A DNA stretch of 64,000 nucleotides, taken from contig JADCRB010000068.1 of assembly GCA_021464245.1 (NCBI GenBank), positions 12,222,544 to 12,286,543 of the forward strand, in the 5' to 3' direction. A program made the position numbers and the translations under genes. Of this stretch, positions 13,141 to 24,858 are shown one piece after another (position 1 is the stretch's first letter; each line of letters opens with the position of its first letter). Below the pieces are notes generated by a model. The model did not search any database. It was given only the letters and a program-made list of their open reading frames with translations, and was not told where the DNA came from. The stretch is from Carallia brachiata (Eukaryota; Streptophyta; Magnoliopsida; Malpighiales; Rhizophoraceae).

Positions 13141-13375
13141 GAGAAAATAAAATTGTTTGGAGTGATAGAGAAAGTGGAGAGAAAGAAAGTGTGGTGAAAG
13201 AAAAGTGAATAGTAATTTGTGAGAGAAAAAGTGAAGAGAAAATAAAGTTGTTTGTAGTGGTAGAAAAATTGAAAGAAAGAAAGTATGGTGAAAGAAAAAA
13301 TGAATAGTAATTTGTGAGAGAAAAAGTGAAGAGAAAATAAAGTTGTTTGGAGTTGTGTAGAAAGTGAGAAGAAAG
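13141..13375. repeat. 95-bp purine-rich tandem repeat, about 2.5 copies
   Basis: The motif GAGAAAATAAA(A/G)TTGTTTG begins at 13141, 13236 and 13331, an exact 95-bp period. Each unit also carries GAAAGAAAGT(G/A)TGGTGAAAG and GTGAATAGTAATTTGTGAG-type blocks. One strand is almost pure purine. The open frame on the minus strand across it (13028-13660) is low-complexity and I do not call it a gene. Confidence 0.85.
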
Positions 13376-13379
13376 AAAT

Positions 13380-14237
13380 ATAAGAAAGAAAAGTATATGG
13401 TAATGATTATGTTTTTCTTTCTCTCCCTCCTTTTCCTTCGTACAACAAACAGAGTGTAAGACTTGAAAGGAAAAAGAGGAGCCTTTAGATGGAATCAGCT
13501 GATGTGGTTCCCGTGAAATCAACGTGGCGTTGTCTGGTTGATCTCTCCAACGTGGTGACCAGTCACCAATTTTTGTCCTTGTCCCCACATGACTTATTAT
13601 GCTGTCTAACGTCACCAGCGAATCATAAGAGAAATTTCCTGATGTGAGTGGGGGGTCCACGTTGTGGCCTACTCTAACGACTTATGTATCATCTGATTGG
13701 CGAATCGGCTTGCAAGCCTTTGGACGGTTACCTGTCACCATTCGCAGAGAATATATGCAAGCGAATTATTAACGTTGTGAATTTGGAAGACAAATTAAAA
13801 AAGTTAAAGCACATATAAAATGATATTTTATATAGTAATTTGATGTATTTTTTTGTAATTAATTTAAATTTAAATTTTCACTTTATAACTCTTTCTTACC
13901 CAAAGAGTTGAGGCGTCCTTTTGCCAAATAGAAGATTAAAGAATTTAGTTAAAACACAGATATCTCTGTTCATATATATATATATATATATATATGGGTC
14001 AAATTGAGGTTCATAATTTGATAATTGTTAAGCATGCTGGAAAAAAAATCTCTTTTTAGAGCCACCACAGCCACCTATGTTTGGGCAGTAAATTTTTCTT
14101 ACCAAGAAAATTAAATGATAATATTAATAAATAATGCTTAGTTATAACTGACAAATATAATAATTAATATATTTATGATATATTTTTTTATTTGTTTCTT
14201 AAAAAAAAAAGGCTGGAGGATTAAAAAAATGGCATGA
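13380..14237. other. Intergenic
   Basis: Contains a moderately GC-rich stretch (13450-13760) without recognisable coding content, and a (TA)n microsatellite at about 13973-13994. Confidence 0.45.
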
Positions 14238-14245
14238 CTATTTAC

Positions 14246-14880
14246 CATAGTTTTAAAAACCGGACCGATTATTGAACCGGTAAGAAGACTGGGTTAGTGG
14301 TTTAGCGGTCCAACCGGAAAACCGGTGGTTGAACCGACGGGTCAATTCTGATTGATAAAAAAATAATAACTTATAATTTTCATTTTTTAATAACAAACAA
14401 TGAGTATAATTATAAAAAATAGAATATGAGTCTACTTAAATTTAAAATAAAATTAAAATACAAAATATTTGATAATTTTCTAATTAAATAAATTAATAAA
14501 GTATAAATATCAAAAATAAAATTTATAGAACTATTAATCGAATATTCATATCTAAAAATAAATATTAGAGTCAAATATAATTCAAAATATTACATTTTTC
14601 ATTAATAAAATAAATATTATTTATTCTCATTTTAATCCAAAAAAATAAATAAAACGACGTCGTTTGATCAAGATAACATAGTTGCCGGCCCGGTCACCGG
14701 TCCGACCGGCCGGTTCACCGGTTTTGGAGTTACTGGTTTTTCGGTCCGACCGGCCGGTTCACCGGTTTTCGGGCGGTTCATTTCCTATTCTGGTTTTATC
14801 AGAGAATCGGACCGGTCCGACCTCCGGTTCACCGGTTTTCCGGTTCGACCGGCCGGTCCGGTCCGGTTTTTAAAACTATG
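14246..14880. mobile_element. Non-autonomous hAT-type MITE, 635 bp, with intact termini
   Basis: The element starts CATAGTTTTAAAAACCGG and ends with the exact reverse complement. The terminal inverted repeats match perfectly over 22 bp (14246-14267 against 14859-14880). Both flanks carry the same 8-bp sequence CTATTTAC (14238-14245 and 14881-14888), a target-site duplication of the length typical of the hAT superfamily. The interior is a mosaic of ACCGG/CCGGT repeats near both ends around an AT-rich core. No transposase is encoded; the frame at 14682-14873 is an artefact of the CCGG repeats. The clean TIRs and TSD suggest a fairly recent insertion mobilised in trans. Confidence 0.93.
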
Positions 14881-14931
14881 CTATTTACTACTCAATTATT
14901 CACTATGAAAAATGTCATAAAAATGATGCAC

Positions 14932-15259
14932 CTTTTTTATTTTTATTTTTATTTTTATTTTGAATAATAGAAAAAAATTTATTGCAGGTATTTCAGTGAT
15001 TAAATTTCTAGACTGAGGCCAGAGTGACCTCTATTTGTTTGAGTTTCGTTCAACTATTATTGAGGAACAATCTATCACTTGAGTATTGTTGACCTAACAG
15101 ACATTCTCCACACCTGACTATAATATTAACGAGTGTAGAGCCCACAATCACGTCTCAGTATAATTCCCAATATTTGGGGGCAGGCGATGACACAAAGATT
15201 TGAACTCTTGTTAATATAAGAGAAAACACACCAAATTATCACTTAACTATTATTTCGAT
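14932..15259 (-). mobile_element. tRNA-derived SINE, minus strand, with target duplication
   Basis: Read on the minus strand, the element has a polymerase III A box (TAGTTAAGTG) near its head and a B box (AGTTCAAATCT) about 35 bp later. It ends in an A-rich tail of ATAAAAATAAAA repeats, seen as T-rich sequence near 14932-14975. The 10-bp sequence AATGATGCAC occurs at 14922-14931 and again at 15260-15269, flanking it. Head, internal promoter, tail and target duplication together support a SINE of about 328 bp. The family name is not known to me. Confidence 0.7.
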
Positions 15260-15269
15260 AATGATGCAC

Positions 15270-17400
15270 TTCTTTTATTTATTATTTACTTTGCAAAAGA
15301 TGCCATGAAACACCAATGAACATGTTTTTTTTTTTGTATATATTAATTTAAGGCCTATTTAGATTCACAGTTAACTGGTTGTTTGCTAATAGGTCATTAC
15401 TTTTCTTTTAGACTCCGTGAAACCAATCACATAGCTAATGGTGCTTATAATGGTAGGTGCAGCTCCTCGATTACTGAAGCCTACCATCTTTTGGGCCATG
15501 GGCTCATCTGTTGTACTTTAAGATTGAACAGATGTAGTGTGCCTTTGAGTTCTTATAGTTAGCAACAAATGGACTCTCTCTTTGTAATGCATTATTTTGG
15601 AGCATGGACTTTCCCCTTTGGGTTGAGTAATTATAAATAGACTTTTATTTAACAAAATTATTTATTTATTTTCCTTATTATTTTTTTAATATATATTTCT
15701 TTCTCTCTTTCCTTTACCTTCTCTCTTTCCTTTTTTTATTGTTTTATTCTTTTTTTAAAAAAAATTTTGTGCGTCCAACTATAATTGAATCTATGATCAA
15801 AATACAACTGCACAGTATTATCAAACATGAGAGTGGGCTGGATTACATAATCAGAATGAAAAGTATACGATCTGGTCAAATTCGGTCAAATCCAACCAAA
15901 CTTGATTAAACCCGACGACCAACTAAAACTAAAACCCGATTAAGTTTTTATCAATTCAAAAAATCACACTTTTTGCCAATTCAAAAATGCTGAATTTTTT
16001 TTGCCTACTTTTTAGCACTTGTGCCATAATAGTTTGATGCTCATTAAAACTATTAATCGATTAATATTTTTTTGTTATCACAGATTCATAATTTGATTTT
16101 TTTTTATCCTCCTTATTCAATAAGTCTTGGAGGTTGATTTTGAATTCTCACAAGAGGTAGGTTGTCTAAGAAAATTGAGTATATTAAATTAATATTAGTT
16201 GAATAAAAAATACAAATTAAAATTTAAGATGAAACTAAAAACAAGTATTTCGAACATTATTTAATAAATAGAAATAAATATATAGAATTATAAGAATAGT
16301 GATTTGTTCTAATTTTTTACATTTAGGATTAACCTTTTTTATTTATTACAATTCATGTTATGTAAATATTTCATTACATTACTTATTATTATTATTATTA
16401 TTTTAATTATTTATGTAATTGAACTAATAACTCGACAATTGAACTAGTGACCTTTTAGCCGGGTCAATAGTTGGTCTGAATTTGATAACCATGCAACTGA
16501 ATCACGATTCACGACCCAATGTCATCGCACGCTAATTGCAACAGCCATATGCCCAAAGAGAGCAATAAAGGGCGTGAGAGTAGAGTGTCTTCATCAGATC
16601 AGGCCGAAACAAAATAAAAAGTGTTACCACTAGATAAGCAAATCAATTTATATAATATATTAAATTACAAAAGGGAGAACTTCTTCTTCATAGCATGCTT
16701 CTTACTTTTTTTAAAACTTTGATATTTTAATTATTTTGATAAATTTAATTAAACTAAATTATTATGATAAACTCATTACTTATTCAAAATTTCAGTTAAT
16801 TACTACTATCTAAACCTAATCTAATCTACTTCATCTAATTTCAATTTGATTAAACCACTATTCAAATCATCAATTCTCAAATTTTTTTTAAAAAAAATCA
16901 AAAGTCAATAGTTGACCCCTACAAACAAAAACCCATCATCATCATCATCCCCGTTGCCTCATGCTCTTAACTTTTTAAAAAATGAAAAGTTCTCGATAAA
17001 CACACTACTCGACTAAAATTTTATTCTATCGTCTTCTTAGTCTATCTCTGTCCGACTGAAGGGAGATAGAATTCTAGAATCCAGAATATTTAAGAAATAA
17101 GAGCGGTTTAACTCTTTCTCTTTTCTGCTTTTCTTCTTTCGATTTTTTTTTTTTTTCCAGCTGCTCTTTTATCGTTATTTTATTGTTCTTTGGATATGCA
17201 CGGCTTAAACCCTAAAATTATAATAATTTGATATGGAGTTGCGTTGTCATTAGTTTAGTGTCTCTTATCTTCGTCACTTACTTTTTTTTTTCTTTTGTTC
17301 GTAAAAAATTGAACTAATATTATGTTTCTTCATATTTTGTTCTGTTTCTTATTAAATCAAAATTTTAATGTAATTTACTTCTTTTTTTTTTTTTTTTGCT
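15270..17400. other. Intergenic, AT-rich
   Basis: No gene is recognised up to the syntaxin fragment. Degenerate MITE-like text (GGTCAAATTCGGTCAAATCC near 15880 and TAGCCGGGTCAATAGTTGG near 16460) may be the two ends of another decayed element. An (ATT)n run lies at about 16385. The telo-box-like AAACCCTA at about 17205, after a CT-rich stretch, resembles the leader of a housekeeping gene and probably belongs to the broken gene that follows. Confidence 0.4.
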
Positions 17401-17427
17401 GATCTAGATATCTTTGGCTTTGGCTTA

Positions 17428-18127
17428 GAACCTTTTTATGCTGTGAAAGAGGAGATAGCAAAAAGGCTGCTTGCTGGGAACAAGTGCATCGAACCAAAAA
17501 GCTGGCTGCTAGGCGTGTGAGCATTGAATAGCAGGTACTAAAAATATTTTACTTTATTTGGTGGACACGATATGTTTTTTTTTTCTCATTAAAATGAAAA
17601 GATAAGAGTAATACCCCACAATTTCGTTAGAAAATATTACTCCTACTCTCAAGATAACCTTTAAATTATCTGGATAATTACAGTATAATCTAGTATGATA
17701 AAGGAAAAGAGTATGTTTAGCCCCACCAAACGCTCTAGTAGTCTTCAAATCTAAAACTTTTGATTTGATAACCTGTTACGCTTATCCCATGTGTCATGGA
17801 AATTTATATCCCGTTTCTGTTTATGGCTTTTGATGGAGCCTGACCCTAGTAGGGCTTGTGAAAACAATTTTGGCTATGGCACCTTGGCATGCTAATTTTT
17901 CTGATGTGCTACACCATTAAAATCAATATTCTACCGCAATGCAACTATCATCAGTTATTTTCTATTATTGTTCGAAATTAATTGAATATTCTGATTTCCA
18001 TTCATGGTTGCTGAAAGACTTCTTGATAGGAAGGTGGTTGAATTGGACAAAACAATTGCTGCAGCAGATAGAGATCCTGCTTGGTATGGCATTGATGAAG
18101 AGATGGACCAGCACTGCTCATACTTAG
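17428..18127 (+). pseudogene. Broken copy of a SYP61-type syntaxin (SNARE) gene
   Basis: Two exon remnants keep the SYP61 pattern. Exon one (17428-17534) begins EPFYAVKEEI, loses a middle part, shifts frame, and ends EQVHRTKKLAARRVSIE, then a TAG where SYP61 has tryptophan, then Q and a GT donor. Exon two starts at about 18034 after an AG and reads VVELDKTIAAADRDPAWYG followed by IDE. It then shifts frame to RWTSTAHT and a TAG where the family has glutamine. SYP61 is a Qc-SNARE of the trans-Golgi network and early endosome. The retained intron shows a DNA-level duplication, not a retrocopy. The SNARE motif and membrane anchor are absent, so it cannot make a working protein. Confidence 0.8.
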
Positions 18128-18129
18128 GT

Positions 18130-18246
18130 AGCTTCTGCATGATTATATCGCTTGGAAAATCAGCAAGATAGATGTGTTCCTTTAGCATTTTTTTTGTTGT
18201 TTTTTGTGTGCCAATGGTGCAACAATTTCATTTGGCTACCACGATT

Positions 18247-18283
<37 letters not shown>

Positions 18284-20030
18284 TAGCTTTTCGTTTTTGC
18301 AGCCACAACGTTCCTTTAATGGCTGCACAAATATATTAGGCTGGCAATGGTTTGTTTAATTTGGCAGGTTGAAGTTTTTTTTTCTTTTTTCTTTTTTGGC
18401 AGGTTGAAGATAGCTCAATGTGTCGTAACAATTAAAAAAATTTCACAAAAACTTTCCAAATTTTAGCTATTTTAATATCAAATCTTGAGATTGAGCAGAA
18501 AGTTTTCTCCCTTCTTTTTTATTAAATTTTATAAAATTCAATTTTTTTTGTTCTTTTTTTTATAGATGGAAGAAGTTGATGATGATGCAGGAAAGCGAAA
18601 AGATTTTTTCTTACTTTGAAAATCGGGTAGTTGTTTTATTCATTTATTCATAACTTTAAATTTTTCTGTAGTATACAAAAAATTTAGTATTTTTTTAGTT
18701 AAATAATAAATATTTGTTAAAATTGGAAAAATCCATGCATTGCATGAGACTTGAAAACTAGTAAATTTTAGTTTAATAGTACTTAAACTGTTTTCAAAAT
18801 TAAAAGTCTCTCTGTCAAATTTTAATTAGTGTCAATTAAATAATAATAATAACAATAATAATAATTGGTTCACCCATAATCGATGGCAAACCTCTGCAAA
18901 TACCAAGTAAATGGTAGGTCGTCATACCGAGACGACTTTCAGTTAAAAACAAACTAACTTCCCTAGTAATCTTATGGAGTCCTAACCAAACGCATTATAT
19001 TTCATTATTAAACAGTTAGATAAACTTAGATTTTGCATGTGTTCCTTAGGAAGATACTATTGAACTACCTCTCCTAACATTTTTTTTTTGTATTTTTTTT
19101 TTCATTTATTATAAGTTTTTTAAGTCATAAGTTAAACAAAGACAATAACTCTTACAATTTTCATAAATCTCACATCTTTTTTTAAAAATTGAAATCTAAG
19201 ATCTTTAAGAAAGAAACTTAAATTCTTAATGTGTCTTCAGAAAACTCTCCTAACATTTTCTTGTTGAATTATACTTCGTATTTATTTACTACTAATCATT
19301 GATTAAGCAAAATTTCTTTCCTTATATATGAGCAAGAATTGTATATCATGAAAAAAATAAAATAATTATACGTACGTATCAGCATGAATTGTCACAATTT
19401 TAATTTAACTATTACATGCCGGTCCTATTGATCGACTTTGCTTAGCGGGACATTGTATTTGTATGGCTTCCATTTTGGACCTGAGCTGACCAAAGCATCT
19501 GTCATCTTCAAAATCAAAGCCCAATGAATCAGTGGTAAATGATGGGGTCAACAGGGGCTAGAGACTCCGTTTTTTTGCCGGTATTACTGCTGACGTCAAT
19601 ATTATTATTTACAAAATAAAATACACAATCTGTCTCTTTTTCTGTTTTTTTTTGGTTAAAAATTAAATATATATTTTGTTTTCAATGGAAATGATCTACT
19701 GTCATAAGAAAGAAATTGATAAAAAAAAAAAAATTAGAAATCGAATTATAAATCTCTCAGTTAAAAGTTTTAACTATCAATTATTCAACTTAAAGTAGGT
19801 ATACAAATAAAAAACCTTCACATATTTTTTTTTTTGTCAAAAGGAAATATTAGAGAGCACACTTTTAGGATATATACGGATATACAGTAATATGAATTAT
19901 TAAATAATTGAATTAAAAAAAAAAACAGAGAGTTGTTAATTTTGTTAAATGTATTACCTACTTGTGCTAAATTAAAAGCAAGCTACACGGTGTTGCTCTT
20001 GTCAAAAATAACAATTTTGAAGTATCACAC
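18130..20030. other. Intergenic with poly-T runs
   Basis: A long poly-T run lies at about 18252-18280 and many shorter ones follow. No coding sequence is recognised; the short frame near 18565 (MEEVDDDAGKRKD) stops quickly. An (AAT)n stretch lies near 18840. Confidence 0.4.
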
Positions 20031-20039
20031 GGATGTCTA

Positions 20040-20700
20040 TAGTGTCCCGAGCTACAACGGGATACCTTGATGTTCAAGGGATGCTAGTTCTATGTGAATG
20101 CCGGTCTGTACGGAAGTCTCAGAATGATGAAATTTTTCGGTGCCTCAAAAATTCGGATCTGGCAAGTTAGGAATTTGGTCTCCGACTCTCTTTTGAGTTT
20201 TGCAATTCCAGATGAGAGGTCGGGTATCCCTCTGATGCTGGTTGGTTGGGAACCCCCTCCCCATGGTTGGACTAAACTTAATATAGAAGGAATTGCTCCT
20301 AGAAATCCTGGAAGAGCTAGAATTGGGGGTCTCTTATGCAATGAATGTAGTACTTGGATAGGTGGATTTATGGATTCTGCGGGAGTAAACACCAATATGG
20401 TTGTAGAGTTCATGGGAATTCATTAAGGTTTCGAATATGCATGGGGCTTGGGTCGTTGTCGTGTAATATTAGAGTGTAATTCTTTTGAAGCTTTGCATTT
20501 ACTCAGCAAGCACCATACAACATCTCTTCGATTAACAGTGCTTTCTAATGACATTGAGAGCTTACTTGGTAGGGATTGGCATGTACATCTCTAGCATACA
20601 TTAAGTAAAAGAAATCAATGTGTTGATTTTTTGACAAAATTGGGTAAAACTTGTACTGACGGTGAGGTATTCCTAAATCATCTTCTTCTTATTTTGCATG
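20040..20700 (+). pseudogene. RNase H-like (RVT_3) domain remnant of a LINE
   Basis: The frame 20094-20426 contains VGWEPPPHGWTKLNIEG, the entry to the LINE RNase H domain, then GRARIGGLLCNECSTWIGGF. It stops after MGIH. The rest continues out of frame as GFEYAWGLGRCRVILECNS, EALHLLSKHH, a stop, and CVDFLTKLGK. The first catalytic Asp is changed (NIEG instead of N-x-D-G), and stops break the domain. It is a decayed retroelement end, not a host gene. Confidence 0.7.
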
Positions 20701-20709
20701 TTTTCAAAT

Positions 20710-22288
20710 AACTTTTTTTTTATTTAAATTCAGTCAATCTTTTACTAAATTATATCATATCAATATACGTTCACTGAATTACTCCTAATTTTTAACTACT
20801 AAGTTTTTACCTTAAAAAAATTCTCATACATATTACACCAAATATATGTGAGGTATCCGAATAACTTACTAAAAGAGAAGACAGCGACAGAAAGGAAATG
20901 CTTTCACATTGATAGCTTCGTTTTTTTTGGTCCCCAATCATCTTCACTGTGCAGTAAGAGTCATATAAAAGACATGTAGTTCGATCAACAATTCATATTT
21001 TTTTTTATTAATTCAATAAATGTTTTATTAAATTATGCTTCAGTATGCGTTTACCGCATGACTTCTACCAAGTTTTATCCCTAAAAAAATCTCATGCATA
21101 TGATACGAAATATAAGTTATTTAAATAAAAACAGTATATAATAATAACTTTAAAATGATAATAAAATGATATGAATAATTAAATAGTTGAATTCATAAAA
21201 GAACAAATAAATTGTTATGTGCCAATAAATAAAATTGAATTATTATTTGTTATTATAAGTATAGCATAATTTACTAAATCAGACCCAAAAATAGAAAGGA
21301 AATGCTTTCACGTTGACAGCCTCTTCCTTTGATAGATATAACGGTACATTGGCGTGCACTCACTGGATAATTCTCATTGTTTTAGAACCAGATTTTTTCC
21401 TTTAAAAAAAAAAAAAAAAAAAACTCATGCATATCATACAAAAAAATGTGAGGCATTCGAATAATTCACTAAAGAAGACAACAAAATAAAGGAAAATTCA
21501 TTCACATTGACAGCTTCTTTCTTTTTGTTTGTTACGCATTTTCCGCTAAATTCAGATCTCAAGACATATCTTATATATATATATCTTTAAGATAAATTAA
21601 TACAGCTGGAATATCTCTTCTTTATAGTATAATAAAAAAATATCTTAAGCTGATTTTTTTTTAACAAAAAAAAAGGTGTTTCATCGATATACAAATTATC
21701 ACGTCTATAACTGGTATCGAAATGATGGTACTCATTCAGTCTCTTTATAAAAAATATACTATTTAAATACTGTTAAAATCAAGTAAATCAATCTTACCTC
21801 TTAACTGCCGTGTTAACCGCTGGCAGCGATCTTAAGCTGATCCAAAGATTGCCTAAGCATGGTAATAGCATCCGCCTAAAAAGGAGTCAACCAACAGCTG
21901 CATTTTGCCATAGGATTCAGTCAGTTTCACTTTGCTGCCCAGATTCGCCTTTTAAAAAAGTCAATAAGATTCCCATTGATACTTTTTTTCCTTTTTGCCT
22001 GGCTTTCCTATCTCTGTTCACACAATTGTTCAAACTTTTCTGACAAAGCCAAAAAAGCCCCATTCTTTATTTCATTCTTTATTTCATCCCCCCACAAGCA
22101 CTAGTGGGCAATTTGGTTCTAAGGTCTCATAGAAAAGACTTTGCAGTTCAAACCAATAACCAACCCTTCAAACAGAGAAAATCTGGGTATTACTGCAGAC
22201 CCCATCTTCATCTCTTGTTTTCAGTGCCAATCTTGATAGGATTCCTGCATTTCATTCTCCTTTTTTTTTTTTTTTTTTTTAAGTTACA
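20710..22288. other. Upstream region of the first ENT gene
   Basis: No gene is recognised. From about 21800 the sequence becomes less AT-rich and probably holds the promoter and untranslated leader of the first ENT gene. A poly-T run lies at about 22260-22280. Confidence 0.4.
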
Positions 22289-22394
22289 TTTATGTTTGCA
22301 CACGTGTTGTTAGAATCTGATAGATTCTGGACTCTATACAGTTTATGTTTCCACACGTGTTGTTAGAATCTGATAGATTCTGGACTCTATACAG
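22289..22394. repeat. 53-bp tandem duplication carrying a G-box, upstream of ENT copy A
   Basis: A 53-bp unit (22289-22341) is directly repeated at 22342-22394 with a single G/C difference. Each unit contains ACACGTGT with the palindromic G-box CACGTG (22301-22306 and 22354-22359), the core bound by plant bZIP and bHLH factors. It lies about 0.3-0.4 kb upstream of the first ENT start codon, in the likely promoter or leader. Any regulatory effect is inference. Confidence 0.85.
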
Positions 22395-22702
22395 GACTAT
22401 AAACCAGAATTAGTAGGATGCTAAAACTCATAAGCTGCTTTGCAACAGTGATAATGCATTAAGCAGTTGTTTTTTTTTTATAACCTTGAGGATTTGGTTT
22501 ATTGGATGCTGTTTGTTTTGTCTTTCTGGTCACTTAATCCAAATATTTCGTTTAACTTTCTGAATCTTTTTTAGTATTCTTGTCCCCGGAAAGGAAAACA
22601 CCCATATTGAGATTGTATTCAGAAGTAATAGCTTTTTGGATTTTGTTATATGTTTCTGTGGGGTTATTAATATTGAAGTTGAAATTTTATAGGTAAACAG
22701 CC

Positions 22703-24858
22703 ATGAGTAGTGCTGATGGGGGTGGAAGGCTTGAGGTATTTACTCAAATTTTTGACTTGTCAGTTCAGTAGAAATATATTGACTTGAATTCTGCAATATG
22801 CAGGGCAAGTACAAGGCAGTTTTTGTTTGTTGGATCCTGGGACTGGGGTCCCTTGTCGCATGGAATAGTATGCTCACAATAGGCGATTACTACTACAATC
22901 TGTTTCCTGTAAGTGGGTTCATTTTGATCAATCTCATTTGTGTGTTTTGTAATAATTTCACCATTTTGGGACTATTAACTTGTGAGTAATATGTGTTAAA
23001 AATGTTTTTGTCATCTGTCTGATGATGATGATGTTTTTTTCGTCTGTTTGAAGAAATATCATCCGTCAAGGGTACTTACCCTTGTTTATCAACCATTTGC
23101 AAATGGGACAATGGCATTGCTGGCATACAGGGAGGCGAAAATTAATACCAGAAAGCGCAACCTAATTGGATACTTACTCTTCACTGCAAGTACTTTGATG
23201 CTTTTAGTTGTAAGTAATTTTGATTTTTCCATCAAGTAAAGCACAACTTTCATTCTCAATTTCTGGTTCAATTGTAATTGTTGAGTATCATTAAGTCCTT
23301 CCAGTAACTTGGCTTTACTAATGATGAAATTTTGTCAGTTGGATGTAGCTACATCAGGAAAGGGAGGAGTTGGACCTTTTATTGGTATTGTGTGATTGTT
23401 GCTGCCTTTGGAATCGCAGATGCCCACGTTCAAGGTGGAATGGTTGGTGACTTGTCCTTAATGTGCCCCGAATTCATCCAGGTCAATCTTTGTCTTGGAT
23501 CCTTTTCATTTGCTCGATCGTGTTTTAGTGCTTGCCATTTTACTGGTTTTTTTTTTGGGTTATCTGCTGCAGTCCTTCTTTGCCGGATTGGCTGCATCAG
23601 GTGCACTGACCTCTGCTTTGAGGCTAATCACAAAAGCATCCTTTGACAAATCTAGTGATGGCTTGCGCAAGGGAACACGTATGTGACTTTTTCTCAGACA
23701 AAGTTTTTGGCTTTAATACGTCTACTGTTATTGATCAAATGGGACTTACTGTTTATCATTACAAAACGATCGGTTTGGAAGCTACAATTTGTGTTTCTTT
23801 TGACAACGATTCGATAAAATTCAAGAGCCATATTAATTTGTTTTTAGCTTGATTACCATCTTTTGTAGTGTTATTTCTGGCGATCTCCACCATCCTTGAG
23901 TTTCTGTGTGTTCTGTTGTATGCATTCGTCTTCCCTAAATTGCCAATAGTGAAGTACTACCGCTCAAGGGCTGCATCAGAAGGATCAAAAACTGTTTCAG
24001 CTGATCTTGCAGCAGCTGGTATCCAGACATCAGCAATGCAAGAAGTATGTTTTCCTTTCAAGGAAGCCACTGTGTACCTTTGATAAATATTATGAACTTC
24101 CAAATTCTAATCAATCTATTGGAGTTCTTGCAGGGTGCAGATGATCCCAAAATCCCCGAACGGTTGAGCAATAAACAACTTCTTCTTCAAAATGTAGATT
24201 ATGCACTAGACCTGTTTCTGATATATGTTCTGACATTATCAATTTTCCCTGGATTCTTGTATGAGAACACCGGTCACCACAAGTTAGGCACATGGTAAAT
24301 GTTCATTCATGGTGTAAAATTTGCTTTTTACAAAGCAACAAATCAATTCAATCTTCTGCTGCACTCTTCAGTTACCCTTTAGAATAATATCTTGTAGGTA
24401 TGCTGTTGTTCTGGTTGCAATGTACAATGTGTGGGATCTGATATCAAGATACATTCCCCTTGTCGGATGGTTGAAGCTGAAATCCAGAAAAGGCCTTATG
24501 ATCGCTGTTCTCTCTCGGTTTTTTCTCATTCCTGCATTTTACTTCACTGCAAAATATGCTGATCAGGGATGGATGCTCATGCTCACATCATTTTTGGGAC
24601 TAACAAATGGTTATCTTACCGTGTGTGTCATGACAGAGGCACCCAAAGGTTACAAGGTCAGTTGCTAATGCACATTGCAAAATCCAACAAACATGAGTTC
24701 TCACTATGCTTTTCTGGGAAAATCATTGGCCTCATTTGGTTTTGCAGGGTCCTGAGCAAAACGCTCTGGGAAATTTGCTTGTGCTATTTTTACTAGCCGG
24801 CATTTTTGCAGGAGTTTCTCTTGACTGGCTGTGGCTCATAGGGAATTCGTCCTTCTGA
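22703..24858 (+). CDS. ENT3-like equilibrative nucleoside transporter, copy A (one frameshift)
   Basis: Nine coding exons: 22703-22735, 22804-22908, 23054-23209, 23339-23481, 23573-23678, 23869-24044, 24134-24294, 24398-24656 and 24748-24858, all with GT-AG borders. The product resembles plant ENT3 (SLC29 family), a plasma-membrane nucleoside:proton symporter with 11 predicted membrane spans. Family signatures include WNSMLTIGDYYYNLFP, KYHPSRVLTLVYQPF, VFPKLPIVKYYRS and ALGNLLVLFLLAGIFAG. Exon 4 is 143 nt where 144 is needed: a T is missing near 23388, producing a TGA after IGIV. With that base the protein would be about 416 residues. Its C-terminus is GNSSF where copies B and C end GKKNAF. 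It is either a sequencing error or a young pseudogene. Confidence 0.88.

Noticed and set aside
13028..13660. 210-codon open frame on the minus strand
   Set aside because: It is a translation of the pyrimidine strand of the 95-bp tandem repeat (runs of F, S and L) and has no domain features.
14682..14873. Open frame in the CCGG-rich DNA
   Set aside because: It lies entirely within the right subterminal part of the hAT MITE and reflects the ACCGG/CCGGT repeats.
20090..20413. 107-codon minus-strand frame
   Set aside because: It is antisense to the RNase H-like LINE remnant, whose motifs are on the plus strand.
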